DNA of 64,000 bases from Chaetomium olivaceum. Taxonomy: Eukaryota > Ascomycota > Sordariomycetes > Sordariales > Chaetomiaceae. Shown here in pieces: positions 1-11,931 of this stretch. The position numbers and the translations under genes were made by a program. Position 1 is the stretch's first letter; each line of letters opens with the position of its first letter. Where the stretch lies: contig JAYWVB010000011.1 in NCBI GenBank assembly GCA_039881045.1, positions 372,001 to 436,000 of the forward strand. The letters run 5' to 3'. The notes beneath the pieces were generated by a model. It was not told the origin of the DNA. It saw nothing but the letters and a program-made list of their open reading frames with translations, and did not search any database.

Positions 1-2
1 TG

Positions 3-986
3 CTCCAACAACTCGCGTCCCTCGCCAGGACCCTCTCCCTCCCGATCCAAACGCACATCTCGGAAAACCCCGCCGAGATCGCGCTCGTCCAGCAGCTCTT
101 CCCGCGCGCGCTCACCGGCGCGCCCGACACCAGCTACGCCGCCGTGTACGACGCCGCGGGGCTCCTGACCGCCCGCACAGTGCTCGCGCACGCGGTGCAC
201 CTGACCGCGGGCGAGGCGGCGCTGGTGGCGCGGCGCGGGGCCAAGGTCAGCCACTGCCCCTGCAGCAACACGGCGCTGGGCAGCGGCGCGGCGCGCGTGC
301 GCTGGCTGCTCGGGCAAGGGATCACGTGCGGGCTGGGGACGGACGTCAGCGGCGGGTTCAGCGCGAGCGTGCTGGCGGCGGCCAGGGGCGCGGTCATGGT
401 CAGTCGGCATGTGGTGTTTATGCGCAGGGAGGAGGATATGCGGAGGGGGGGGGATGTGAGGGGGCGGGAGGATGTGAAGAGGCGGGACGCGGGGGTGGGC
501 GGTGAAGGTGGGGTTGTGGATGCGAGTGCGGGTGTGGAGGTGGATGTGGATGTGGTTGCGGTTGCGGCGACGAAGGAGAAGGAGGAAGAGAAGGCGAAAG
601 AGAAGGAGATGGAAAAGGAAAAGGAAAAGGAAAAGGAAAAGGAGAAGGAGAGGGAGAAGGACAAGTTGAGTGTGGAGGAGGCGTTGTTTCTGGCGACAAG
701 GGGCGGCGCGGAGGTGGTTGGGTTCGAGGATAGGGTCGGCGGGTTCGAGGTCGGGATGGAGTGGGATGCGCAGTTAATCGGGCTCGGGGTGGTTAGGGGA
801 GATGGGGAGTCTGTCGGGGACGACGACGGCGGGGATGTAGATGTCTTTGGCTGGGAGAGCTGGCCGGATCGGGTCGCAAAGTGGGTGTATAATGGCGATG
901 ATAGAAACACGAAGATGGTGTGGGTGAAGGGGCGGCTGGTCCATACGCGGAAATTGATGGCGAAGCAGGTTTTGGGGAGTGCCTGA
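3..986 (+). CDS. Guanine deaminase, C-terminal part (5' end outside window)
   Basis: The frame is open from the window edge to the TGA at 984-986, giving about 327 residues of an amidohydrolase that converts guanine to xanthine in purine salvage. Three metal-site blocks are visible in order: THISEN near residue 18, SHCPCSN near residue 83 and GLGTDVSGG near residue 113, with the usual spacing. The HxH ligand pair expected at the N-terminus lies before the window. The family tail (LSVEEALFLATRGGAEVVGFED) is present, but about 80 residues are inserted before it (about 423-665). That insert starts Gly/Val/Asp-rich and ends as a Lys/Glu stretch coded by an (AAGGAG/AAGGAA) purine repeat. The frame is kept, so it is a lineage-specific hydrophilic insert on the barrel and not a break. 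The family assignment is firm; the effect of the insert is unknown. Confidence 0.9.
   Translation, partial: LQQLASLARTLSLPIQTHISENPAEIALVQQLFPRALTGAPDTSYAAVYDAAGLLTARTVLAHAVHLTAGEAALVARRGAKVSHCPCSNTALGSGAARVRWLLGQGITCGLGTDVSGGFSASVLAAARGAVMVSRHVVFMRREEDMRRGGDVRGREDVKRRDAGVGGEGGVVDASAGVEVDVDVVAVAATKEKEEEKAKEKEMEKEKEKEKEKEKEREKDKLSVEEALFLATRGGAEVVGFEDRVGGFEVGMEWDAQLIGLGVVRGDGESVGDDDGGDVDVFGWESWPDRVAKWVYNGDDRNTKMVWVKGRLVHTRKLMAKQVLGSA
571..663 (+). repeat. Purine (AAGGAR)n low-complexity tract inside guanine deaminase
   Basis: An almost pure A/G run on the + strand codes for alternating Lys and Glu. It is likely to vary in length between strains and keeps the reading frame here. Confidence 0.85.
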
Positions 987-3463
987 CTGGATTGGGCGGG
1001 ATAGAGAAATAGATTAGGGGCGGCGAGGACGAAGGGTAATCTTGAGGCTATTACTTTTTTAGTATTTAGCTTTTAGACCACCGAACTCGACAAAACTTTC
1101 GAGTGTCATGTTGCATGCATTGATGTCGTGTTGTGTGGACAGAGAGAAGAGTGATGGCCTCGTTGAGCGTTGCGGGAGTGTGGCCTTCTACCTATCTTAG
1201 ACGTTAGGCAATTTCTTTTGCGAAAAGTCTGGCCGGCAAGATGAAACGGACCACCCGTGCTGGATTCTACGGACACCCAATTGAAGACATGCATACGGGA
1301 CATTGCATGCATGCTCGCTCTGGCTTTTGGTGATAGTTTGAACCCAAGTACGGGGTACTTCGTACAGACGGTCGATAGTGTCTCTATCGGCGTGTGTTTG
1401 CGCAAGGGGTACTTACATGCAAGTGCTCTTGTTTCGTACTCTATCTTCTGTCACCAGAGCTTCAATGACCTACCTACACTTCCTGAACAGACTTCGTTTC
1501 GACTTGAGTTAGCATCAGCTTTTAAGTCTCGATGTCAAGCAAGTGCTGCAAGTCATGATTTCATTCGGACTAGTTACTGTGTAGCTTGATTGAAATTTCA
1601 CAGCTTCAGATCAACCCGAGTGCGGTTTTTGGTCAGGTACTCCGTACAACGGTATAAGTACGGTACCACCCACCGTATTATTTTGCCCGCGATTGGATTG
1701 CATTTGCCGATCGGGGTGACTCCGGGCGGCACCGATCGAGAGAGCAGCATTCGGGTGTAACCTTGGGCGTGCTCAATCGGAGATGAGCCCGCAGAAATGG
1801 TCTCATTTCAGGAGGGTGCCGCAAGATCTGGCTGTTTGGGCACTCCGCGAGACATGCCGCCAGTGGTCGACTGCGAAGAAGCCTTGGACGACGTGGATTG
1901 TAGTGTCGGTACCTAGGTATGTACCCAACATACCCATGTACACATCTACGCAGTCGTACGAATACGAATACCGTGGGACTGTCAAGAAATCTCGTGTATT
2001 TGCGGGCACTATTGTGTAATTTTAGTAAAATTCAATCCTTGTGCCAGTGCCTGGTTGAAAGATAGCAGAGAACAACCAAAACCGGACAAGACCAAGACAT
2101 TAAAAAGATGGAATGCGCTGTTCTGTATACAAATCCGACCTTTGGGCTTCTCTTTCTTTCGCAGCCCTTCATTCATGATTGATGAGGCGGCGAACATGGG
2201 GGATGTTCTCTTCCCTGCAGGTGATGCCAAGGCAGCCATGCATCACTGCAGTTTGACGCCAATATGGACATCCTCTACATCAGCCGCAAGAAGGCGCAGC
2301 ATGTCGCCCGTCACCGTCCCCCCAAGCGTTTTTGTGTTTTGTCACCTGGCCTGGGGTTTGAGCAAAGCTCCGTTTCCGAGATCGGGTCTCGGACCGTCTG
2401 CGATGAACTTTTTTGGTCTCGCGGGACCCAGACTGGCACTGTGGCCGCAAACCGATGAGATCGGCGAGGCGCATCGTAAGACGGAAGGACTTCCGTGCTT
2501 GCTCCAAACGAGCCGGCGATGGTCATTTTTATTTTTTGTTTTTATCTTCTGAACACCCGATTTATGGACGGAAAGACACCCAAAGAGCACCGAATCAGAC
2601 CGCCTCTCGTGATTCTTCCTTTGCAAAAACTTCAGATATTGCATGTACCACAGTATGGGACTGTCGGCACTCGTCCCGCGCTAGTAGCCCGTTTTCGTCG
2701 GGCGGGCGACTCCCGGTGCCAGGAAAGAATAAAGATGGAGCTCTGTGCGAGCCATGGATGCAGGCCCGTTGTCATCTGATGGGTTGAGCCAATGGGAACC
2801 CCGCAAAAACGCCAATCAGGCAGTGCTCGCCAAACCCCGCCAATCTCGGCCCAGCTCATTTCTTGGAGGGTTTCATGGCGCATGGCGCTGCGTGGGGCGG
2901 CCTGGGCCTGGGCTCGCTGGGCCAGTTCCCATCTGTCATTCTTCTCTTCCCAAGGCGCAAACATTGGCTTTCCTTCCTCCGATGCTGCCCAGTTTTCAGC
3001 CTTCGGCGGGCACATGCGCGCGCCTTTTTGGAATCCTGCCCTTTCAGCTTTGCCGTCTCGGCACACACACACTGACCTCCGTTTCCTGGGCTCCAAGACC
3101 TGAGGCTCATGGTTCCGACCCAAAAGTGCTGCGAGATCCCTGTCCCGTCGTTGTCGCTGGGACCCTGACAGCATGCATGGAGGCCGCTGCAGTGCTGGTT
3201 GGACGCCATCCAACACGGAGTGAGGAGACGGAGTGAGGAGACGGAGCTGTCGCCGGGGGTGGTGAACAACGAGAGTTAAAGTTGGGCGTTCCCCGCGCTT
3301 GTCAGACAGTCCAGACGTCTTTGCCCTGCGCTTCCGTGTGTTTTTTGGTGTGCCCCGTCGGTTTTGTGTCGCAAACCAAGAACCGCCATCAACCTGTCGC
3401 CGCGCAACCATTGTCACCGTGAAGTTCGTGACCTAAACTCGTCGAGCTTAATAAAGCATCGCC
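987..3463. other. Intergenic, no supported gene
   Basis: About 2.5 kb with only short open frames that lack recognisable domains or splice structure. The distal part (about 2000-3460) probably holds the promoter of the membrane gene starting at 3464. A short tandem duplication of GAGTGAGGAGACG lies near 3220-3245. Confidence 0.6.
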
Positions 3464-4239
3464 ATGGCTGGCCAAGGTCTCCTCGCCGTCGGCGTTCCGC
3501 CGCAACCTCTCTGGCTCCTTTACGTCAAGCTTGCCGTCCTGGTCATCTCCCTCATCGTCCTGGCCATCGCGGCGTATGCGCTGTCGCTCTGGCCCGGCGG
3601 CGCCGGTGGCATGGACATCTTCGTTGTACGTGCCTTTTCCCTCTCCCGTGATCGGACGAGACTTTGTCCATACAGTGATCTGATCTGGTTCCGCAGGCCA
3701 TCCTGAGCTTCATCGTCTACGGCACGACCGGCGCCCTCGAGCTTTGGGCCCCCAACCACTTCTACCGCATCGGCGCCCTCATCGGCTACATCCTCACTGT
3801 CATCTTCTGGCTCTCCGCTTGGGCTTGGTCGGCCAGCGACGCTTCTGTTTGGATATCATACGTTGGGTACACGGCGCTCGGCGGAGCCCTGGGTGGTTGT
3901 GCTGGTCTCGGTGCCATTGCTTGGTAAGTGAGCGGCTGGCATCCCTGGATCGGCGGGGCTTTTTTTTGGGCGGGATGTGGATGGCAAGGGTTTGGGCTAA
4001 CACTTTTCAGGATCCTCGTCATCGTGCACCTCGCCTTCTTCATCCGCGCCAGCGTCGTCGACGGGCCCGAGGGCTCTGGCCAGGCCGAGCTCGGCCAAGT
4101 CAAGGCCGAGGTTCCCCCCCAGCAGTACCAGCAGCCCTACCCTGCTCAGCAACCGTATCCTGCCCAGCAGCCTTATCCCGCGCAGCCGTATGCTCAGCCG
4201 CAACAACCCCAACAGCAGCAGCCGTACCCCCCTCAGTAA
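3464..4239 (+). CDS. MARVEL-type four-helix membrane protein
   Basis: Joining 3464-3625, 3697-3923 and 4011-4239 gives 205 residues. The two introns (3626-3696, GTACGT...CCGCAG; 3924-4010, GTAAGT...TTTCAG) keep the frame exactly. Four hydrophobic helices are visible: about residues 16-42 (WLLYVKLAVLVISLIVLAIA), 55-65 with the following NHFYRIG loop, 72-90 (IGALIGYILTVIFWLSAWAW) and about 100-140 (ALGGALGGCAGLGAIAW then ILVIVHLAFFI). This is the layout of fungal MARVEL-domain proteins, which sit in the plasma membrane or secretory vesicles. The cytosolic tail is a run of QQPYPAQ-type Pro/Gln/Tyr repeats (about 4119-4236). The start ATG is in good context (GCCATGG). The specific role is unknown. 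Confidence 0.8.
4137..4236 (+). repeat. QPYPAQ codon repeats in the C-terminal tail of the MARVEL protein
   Basis: Tandem, slightly degenerate 18-21 bp units encode (Q)QPYPAQ three to four times and then a Gln/Pro run. This kind of flexible tail is common in fungal MARVEL proteins. Confidence 0.75.
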
Positions 4240-4616
4240 AAGGTTGTCGCGAGCGAACATGTTTTCCTTTCTTAAGTTGTTGATGACTGCGGAGGCTGCT
4301 TAATGTGGGCGGGTTGCTGCAATTGGTTTCATGGTATTTTGGTCGGTCTTGATGAGGAAGTGTCATTGAGGGGGTGGGGGTGGTTTGCTTCTTGCACACC
4401 CACGCGGTGTGTTTAGAAGTCCGATTACTTAGAGCAGTGCGATGCGATCGATACCCGGGATGTCTTGAATAACGATACGATTTTTACACAGCTTGTGCGC
4501 CCCCATTTCTTCCTTTCCGACCGATCTGACTCCCACACTCAATTGACCAACCCTTTCCCAAAGAATACAATCAGTCGCATACGCGAGCACATCGTCGCTA
4601 CAACTACCACTACCCC

Positions 4617-5500
4617 TTAACTCCAATCCCCACCACCACCACCACCACCACCAATATCAGGGGCACCGCCAACCAGCCCTGCAAAACTCACCACCCCCGC
4701 CAGCAGCCCCAAAACCCACCGCACGTGATTCAGCCGCGCCCACACCTCCACCAGCTCCGCCATGTCGGCACGCTCCGCCCACGCCCGCGCCGCCGCCCGC
4801 GCCGAATGCCGCCGCACGGAAGGCAGCAATGACATTGTTGTTGTTGTTGTTGTCGTTGTCGTTGTCGTGATGGACAACGTGTTTTTTTCCTCTTCCTCCT
4901 CTTCCTTTCTTTTCCTCCCCTTCCCCGTCCTCCTTCCTGTCTTGCTGGTCTTCCCGGTCTTGTGGTAGCCGCTGCAGCGGCTGCAGCAGCGCGGCGGCTT
5001 TCCACTTGCACGCGCCGTTGATGCCCGGTTCGAAGATGAGGAAGGTGAGGGGGAGGATGGCGAAGGCGAGGACGGCCGCGGCGAGGTAGAGGTGTTGTTG
5101 TTGCTGTAGTTGCTGGTGTTGTTGTGGGTGTTGTTGATGGTGGTTGAGGTGGGGTTGGCGGGGTTGTGGGGGTTGGGTGAAGGCGAGGTACAGGTTGGCC
5201 AGCATGCCTGTGTGGACCAGCGGCGGAACCCAGCGCGGGCCCTGCTGGTAGAGGGCGAGCCATTGACGGGCGAGGAGTTTGTGGTGTGTGGTGCTGGTGG
5301 TGGCACTGGTGGCGGTGGTGTGCGCGAGGAGGTGCATGGTGAGTGAGTATTGGAAGGTTATACCTGGGCGGCTGGGGGTTGGTTAGGTCGGTGTCTGGGG
5401 AAAGGGAAGGGTAAAGGGGGCAGAGGTACCGGCCGGCGTAGAGGGTGGGCATGGTGATGCCTATCCATTGGGCGAGCGTGTTGAGAGTTGGGAAAGACAT
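4617..5500 (-). CDS. DUF1772-like (anthrone-oxygenase type) small membrane protein, frame interrupted
   Basis: Exon 1 (5500-5430) codes MSFPTLNTLAQWIGITMPTLYAG. An intron at 5429-5374 (GTACCT, branch CTAAC, CCCCAG) joins it in frame to a second exon with the QWLALYQQGPRWVPPLVHTGM segment, a further hydrophobic helix (YLAAAVLAFAILPLTFLIFEPG) and a C-terminal ARLNHVRWVLGLLAGVVSFAGLVG helix. That order of helices, with an LN.VR motif before the last one, fits the DUF1772 family, whose members include anthrone oxygenases of polyketide pathways. The last helix is in a different frame from the middle part. The switch falls in the A7 run plus (CAA/CGA)n microsatellite at about 4815-4895, and I find no usable splice sites there. 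So it is either a repeat-length frameshift or an assembly error. The family call is tentative. Confidence 0.5.
4834..4869. repeat. (GTT/GTC)n trinucleotide microsatellite
   Basis: About twelve GTT or GTC units on the + strand lie inside the interrupted DUF1772-like gene, where the reading frame changes. Confidence 0.85.
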
Positions 5501-5875
5501 CGTTTAAGAGTTAGGGATGCTTTGCAAATAGGGAGCTTCATTTTTTCGGTGCTGGAGGGTTTGCCGACATAGTGGGCCGCTTATCCGGGGTCTTGTGAGA
5601 ATGGTGAACGGTAACGACTGTGATAAAAGCTATCTCATCTAGATAACTGCTGGACATAACACACTAAGGTAGGGACATGGTCTGGATGATACCATGATTA
5701 CGTCATCAAGTGCACGCCAGAACAGAAAAACAGAAACAGAACCTTGAAATGCACACAGAAGAGAGAATGGACAAACTTCAACGCAACGGAGAAGGGGTCC
5801 CACAAACAGCACCCTCATCAAACCCGGCCGTGATCCTCTACCCCCGCTCCCCACGCTGACTGCCCGCGCTTATTG
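5501..5875. other. Short intergenic stretch between two minus-strand genes
   Basis: No supported gene. The upstream region of the DUF1772-like gene is followed by the 3' flank of the next gene, which ends at 5876. Confidence 0.5.
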
Positions 5876-8800
5876 TCAGCTCCTTCTTTGGTTCCTTCGG
5901 GTTCCTTCTCGGGTTCCTTCTCTCTCAGCTTCCTCCTCGGGGAGGAGGTTGTGCTGCGCGAACGCGGGAACGACGAGCGTGAGCGCCTCCTCCACGGTCC
6001 GGACAATTTGGGCCTTAACGGCTTCTTCGGCCAAGGCCCTCAGAAGCGTGTGTTCCCACAACCGCGCGCGGCGTCCGTCGGTGGGCAGCTCTGTCCTCCC
6101 GCCGTTAATTTTGACGATTTTAGCTGCGATGGCATCGATGAACAGGGAAAACAGCTCCCGAGCGCATTGCATTGCCAAGATTGTCTCCACCTCGCAAATG
6201 GCATAATACTCACGATCTTTCACCGGTGGGGGTGAGGTGCGGGGGGTGCGGCAGGCTTCCTGCAATGGGCTGTCAGCATCGCCGTTTAAGGGTCACAGGA
6301 GGGGAGCACACTCACTCGAGTAGGTCGGTCAGATGCATCCCGAAGCATATGCTTTGTCCGATCGATCCTTCCGCGTCATCGATGGAGACTTCAGGCCCCT
6401 TCCTCAACACATCCATTCCGAGTCCAATCCACTGTGTCAGCGTTGCCCGAGCTGTTCCCGAGTCTGACGATGACCCTTTTCCCACAATGCGCCAACAGTC
6501 TTGCTTCCTGTGAAGGTCGTTTTTCTGAGACATCCTTGATTGTCTAGCACGCAGCCTACTCAACCACAGGGAGAGCGTGGCACACAGCTCCTTAGGGTTC
6601 GTGAAGACCCAGCCATACCGCACGGGATTCACTCCCGTCCCCTTGCCCAGCAGTCGAAGACGGAACGCAAGGGGTTCCATCTTGAGAACCTTGTTCGGGG
6701 ACTCCCCGGACCCGTAGCCGTGCGCCACATGAACTTCCCAATCGATGTTGTCCCTGTTGGGCGCATCCGGCGCACTGTCGAACCTCGGACCGTCACGCCA
6801 AATAACCTCACCGGCATTCCAAGTTCTTAGCAAATCGGCAACGCCCTCAATGGCCTTTGTTAATTGGTTTGCCTCCGTGCGCACCTCGGGCATCACGAGA
6901 TGAGGCATTTCCTGTGCGGCGGCAGTGAACCTCTCGACCTCCACGCGTGGCCCAACAGCCTCGGCTTCGTTGTCTTCTTCCTTGTAACGGATTGAACTAC
7001 ACGGTAAAAGGCTCACTGGCGGCTACATGAAGATGTCAACTGGGGTGTCGTCGTGCCCAACCGGGGTGTGGGTAGGCACGTAGCCGGTGACCAACCCCCA
7101 CCGGAAACCCATCGCCGAAACGTCCTTGGGGTCCTTGTGTTGGGCTGGGTCTTCCGGGTCTGCTGCCGCTTGCGCTTGCGGGACGATTCTAGGTCTGTTC
7201 TTCTTCAGGACCAAGTATAGTGTCCGCATCCGGTCAAGAACTAGCTTCATAGCCAGTTTCCACTGGAAACCTCTTGCCGAAGCGCTCTTGATCGTTTCGA
7301 GCCAATTTTTCATTCCACCATCCTTGGGTTGAGGGGGAAATGGTTGCTCGCACTGATCGAGATCACGAAAGAGGCTAGTTCCTGCGTTTCGGTGACTTTG
7401 TAGTGCGCAGGAGTCTGAGCAAGGTATCCTCGGGAGATCGCGCGGGTTACGGTCATTATGGCCATAGCGATGAGCTGAGCGACTCCAGCCTTCCAACGAA
7501 GCACGAATGTTCCAAACGGCTGAAGTATTGCGCCGGGGACCGCGAGCATCGCCACCATAAACGCCATCCACATCCTACCATGGTCAGTAACGGTACAGGT
7601 GCTGCGGTGGGGGCGTGGGGTTGAGCTCACCACCAATTCATGAATTTCTCATTCCGCAGCGAGACGTAGATGGCCATGTCGTCTTCACCGGCCTGCGAGC
7701 GCTTCCAGATTGCGTACGGGCGTATACGCTGCCCTTCAACGACGCATTCGCGCTGAAGCCAAACCAGAGCCACCGGGGGGTCGAGGGCTGCCGCAGGTTG
7801 AGGTCCGCGGATGTCTTGTAGGACTGTCCCGGGTTCCGCGGGTGCCAAGTCGTCGCCGTCAGGCTTTTTCGGGCAGTACCGCCAGCACCGCTCTGTGGTG
7901 GCGGCATTCGTGATGTACCCGGATGCGAGCAGCGCGAAGAATGTTGTGCCGTGCCAACAGAATACCATATAACCCCATTCTTGGCATCTTGCGTCTCGAG
8001 GCCAGCGAAATGAATAACGGCAACCAAAGCGCCGGTCTGAACCGCTAGGCCAAACAGCACAGGAAAGATGGTTGTAAAGCTTCGAAATCGACTGGGTTTC
8101 TGAAGGCTCAAAGTGAAGTTCGGGGCAGCGTTCACCATGAACTTGAAATCCTTCGTCTGGTGCTCGTTGTGGGTGCTGGGTTTGCGTTTCCAATGAGGGG
8201 GTGAGCTGGGTGGCGTGGATATCGGCGATGTGAACGGCATCGGGTTCGTGTCCTTGTCCAGCTTCTGCAAGCACTAAGGCGGAGATCCCAGTGCTGGATC
8301 GGCGTTTCCAAGAACGGGGCAAGTTACGTAGCCGACGGAAGTTTTGGCTCGTCATATCGAGTGCTTTTCTAGTTGCACGGCGGAGGTCAAAGCTCAGCGC
8401 CCCGGACTGGAGTTCCCAATGGAAGTTTCGGGACTGTGGGTTAGGTTGCAGCGTCAAGTAGCGCTGAAGGTCTAGGACCTTCCCGTTCTTGGTGACGATG
8501 AGGGTTGTGATGCTACCCGATGGCAAGCCCCCCTTGATACGAGAGAAGTTCGACCCTGTCCAGGCCTCACAGACCTCAGTGGATGTGGACGGTAGTAACT
8601 CCTTCTCAACCACGGCGGGTTCATCGCGAGACCTGGGATTCATGGCGCCTTAGTTAGTCACGGTCTCATATACAATCCAACACACCGCACTACACATCCG
8701 GGGCCCTTACCTCCCAACCCAGAGTTTCAGCCATTCTGGCCCGGCAATGCGGATGATGCTCAGAGTGACCAAAGGAACACCTATGGGGCCCAAAGCAAGC

Positions 8801-8949
8801 AGGAAGTAGTCTTGCCAACTGCGGATCGTGCTTTGGAACTGCCTTGTCAGTTGGTCGCCGTACAAAAGCAGTATCGCTCCTATAAGGGTTACGGCCTGCT
8901 CGATTGCCTCGCTGCCGCTTTTGGGTGCGTCTCCGTCGGCCGGAGCCAT
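5876..8949 (-). CDS. Large fungal-specific multi-pass membrane protein of unknown function
   Basis: Start ATG at 8949; exon 1 (8949-8711) encodes two hydrophobic helices (AVTLIGAILLLYG and YFLLALGPIGVPLVTLSIIRIAG), then LKLWVGR. Intron 8710-8633 leads into a stretch with the fungal signature PSTSTEVCEAWTG. Further on are a helix pair (TIFPVLFGLAVQTGALVAVIHFAG; GYMVFCWHGTTFFALLASGY), ALVWLQRE, a helix-rich MWMAFMVAMLAVPGAIL segment, and a C-terminal DPLQEACR...CARELFSLFIDAI block. Supported introns are 7630-7575, 7366-7323 and 6315-6270; one at 7079-6981 would remove an in-frame TAG at 7023-7025. I recognise the family only as recurrent fungal hypothetical proteins with no known function. Two frame changes lack clear introns: about 8150-8270, and the G4 run at 7973-7976, where one extra G would restore the frame. 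The gene may be intact with assembly errors, or a young pseudogene. Confidence 0.6.
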
Positions 8950-11891
8950 GGTGGAAGGTAATCACAAGGAAGAGTAGGAGCGGCGAGACCGAGAAAATGC
9001 GAGGTTTGCAGACAGGAAGAGTACTGGGAAAGGTTGTTATTGCGAAGAGGGGAAGGGTCTCCCTCTATACCATTATCTTGGGTCAGCTTAAAAGCAAACA
9101 CCTCCCCCTTGTCTTTGTCAAAACCCGCCATGCTGAGTGGCCACACGGCACATCCTTCACTGAAAGACTTCCATTCAAGTGTCAAAGTATGCTGACACTG
9201 TCTCAGAGATACCCTGGTCTCTGCATGTCCACTGCTGTCACTCCCGAGCCTGCGGGGCGGCCATGGGCAGATAAAACCCACCCCGTGGTCTCTATCTTCA
9301 AGGTCTTCTTCACTGGCTATCTTTGGCGAGAATCCACCGCTAAACTTTTGATGGCTCAGCGGTTCTCAGGGGCTGGTAGCCGTGCGGCATGTCTTACCAT
9401 CAACCATGGGACTCGGAGTTTGGGACATCCAAGCCGGTGCTTTTGAGGCTCTCTGTTTGGCCACCCGACCCTGCATTGTCTCGGCATGTGGCAGCTTTGG
9501 AGAACCAGACCCATCTGCTTTATCGCTAACGATTTGCAGTTGACGGGTGACTGCCTGAAGCCAAACCGTCCCCTAGCGCCGCAGGTCTGGTGATGGGCCC
9601 CGGAGTAGTTCCGCTTGACTCAGCGGTGGTTGATCCATTGACTAAAGGATGGCTAGATTGACCGGTTCCCAGCCCGATCCACACCGAGAGATATTTCTTT
9701 GGTCATATAATTGTATATAATGTTCTACTTCTGGTTTGCTCAGGTAGGCTGTTATTTTGTACGCGCCAACCGCCATCCGGACGATGCTAATCTGACGACA
9801 CGGCCATGGTTCAACACACGAGTACCTTTCCAGCAAGAAAATGTTTGATTTGAATGGTAGAGACTGGTTATTCTAGGTAGGACGAGGAGGATCAATCCCG
9901 ATCGCCTAAAGCGGTCGAGTGGAGAAGACGGGTAGCTGCTTTGGCTCTGAAATTGGACTGCAAAGTGCCGGACGCTAGTAAGATAGCGGAGTGTGAGCCA
10001 TCATCAACCGTTCTTTAGAAACAGGGGAATGAGAGAACCGGCCACCACCTGTTCCAGGAATCGTTATATACCGTCTGCCATGCATGTATTAGGTAGCTAT
10101 ATATATGAGATGGCTTCGTCCAACGGGATTAATTCTCAAACACTTACTAGCTATCTAATATACTAAACTAGAGTATGTGCCTCTTAGTGACTAGCTGGTG
10201 TAGGACCTTTTGAAGCGAAGCTTCTATAATGAATCCCCGAGATGTACTGGCAAAGTATATTGAGGAAGCCATGAAGCAACGCTTCGTTCCATCTACGAGG
10301 GTTTCCCCAACAGTTCTCAGGGCAACGACTGGATGCCACAGGCCCATGTGCTTAACCGTGCATAATCTTGCATGACGGTGGCGGCGTTGTAGCTAACACT
10401 GACACAGCAGCGTCGCCTCACCCTTGCTGTGGCATACGAAGCAGCATGTCACGTCACATACTTGTAATTTTCCGACTCTTCGTTATGTGCTTCCACATTG
10501 CATGTCTTATATTTAGTCAGAGGCTCCCGCCCTCTCAGGGGTTAGGGGCAAGCAGGCAGTTTTATTGTTCTTTAACACGTGTAGAAGTAACTTTTCTTTC
10601 GCGGTAACTATAACCGCAGCCCTCCAACTAGAGGGCCACGCGCGAAGGCGCCTTGATAGCCCGATCGTAGGATTTGTAGCCTTGAATGTTATTCTTGAAC
10701 GATCTCCTTCCTCATAATATATTGACACCACAACGATTGCAGCACGTAGCCCAAAGTAAGTAGATGTGACGGCCGGTGCGATCTGAGCCGAGCTTCCGAC
10801 CGCACGGACCATCACCACGTGCCTCCAACAACATCAGACGGTCCACCTCAACAACACAGCGACTGTGAATATCAACAACAACAGTGAATGTCGATCACAG
10901 CAATTACGACAATCACGCACAAGGCATGTCATACGCAACTAAGCCGGCTAAGGTAGAGATGGGGCTGCCTACAGGTATAAATTGTGCTGAGATGTCCTAC
11001 AAACCTAGACTTAGTTTCAGTTCTCTAGTTTTAGTAGTCTTTCACTATTGAGACACAAGTTTCCTTAGCTTCGACTATGGCCATTGTTCTCGCCGTAACA
11101 GTAGTATATGTAGTTTTGAGGTATAGCACCGCTTTAGTACCTATAGTAGTTTGGAGTAAACTACAATATAAGGCTACTACTTATCCTTAGTAGCTAGCAT
11201 TCTTAGGTTATCTAGCAAATCCCACACTTCCTAGCCCATTAGGTAAGGGTAGTCCTACTACACCCTATATAGCCTCGCTATATAGTTAGTATAGCATAAG
11301 AAGTTTTACAAGTAATGGGATTTACTTGTGTCTTGGCACTCCTAGCTGCGGGCATTTGGAAATCATACTACACCGATTACAAATCTCAGGAGGGGGGTAA
11401 TTTCGTAGTTTTGGACAGCCTAGGTCAGCAAGTGTATGTGCGACATCATGCCCTATAACAGTGCATGTCATACAGTGAAAAAACTTATGGTCACACCTTT
11501 TGTAGCGTTTTGGAGGCTCTTTTTTCTTTCCCAGAAAGGAATATTTTATCTTCGCTAATAGCTTAGTTGTAAATCTTGGTACAGGCTGGATCCCAACAGC
11601 TTCTCGGTCTCTCTTCATAGCTTCGTTGTCTGGTACCTTTGTATAGCAGGCCCACGTAGGAACACGCTCATCATTCGCTATATCTTGATCCTTGTTGCAT
11701 TTGCAACATCTCTACTCAATACTAGTTGATTTCATGTTTTTAGTTTCTACTACTTGAGTTTTATTGTAAGTAGAGAGATACTAGTAGGATGATCTAAGTA
11801 ATTGTTTCCAGAGTATAAACTCATAAAAAGCGGTTCTTAAGTATTCTTTTACCTATAGTATGATTATAACTATAATACTTATAGTTTTAAA
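8950..11891. other. Gene-poor region, A+T-rich from about 10.07 to 11.89 kb
   Basis: I see no supported gene. From about 10070 the composition shifts to TA-rich DNA with many TAG/CTA words, unlike the GC-rich coding DNA to the left. This is the look of old repeats mutated by C-to-T changes (RIP-like), though no parent element can be named. The region ends at the pogo transposon. Confidence 0.55.
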
Positions 11892-11931
11892 ATAACGTGG
11901 TTGATCACCGAGCGGTCCACTTTCCCTCCAC
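11892..11931 (+). repeat. Left terminal inverted repeat of the pogo element (with TA)
   Basis: Forty bases starting ATAACGTGGTTGATCACCG are the exact reverse complement of 13688-13727. No mismatch was found. Confidence 0.95.

Noticed and set aside
144..910. Long frames on the minus strand opposite the guanine deaminase, Ser/Phe/Pro-rich
   Set aside because: They are the antisense of the purine repeat and conserved enzyme; no independent coding sign.
2009..3417. Several overlapping 60-260 codon frames on both strands
   Set aside because: No domains, they overlap each other, and they sit in a GC-rich promoter-like region; probably chance.
11322..11618. 98-codon Cys/Lys-rich frame on the minus strand (CDHKFFHCMTC...CNRC)
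   Set aside because: It lies in TA-rich, apparently mutated DNA with no family match, no intron structure and no signal peptide. Too weak to call, though the cysteine spacing is not random-looking.
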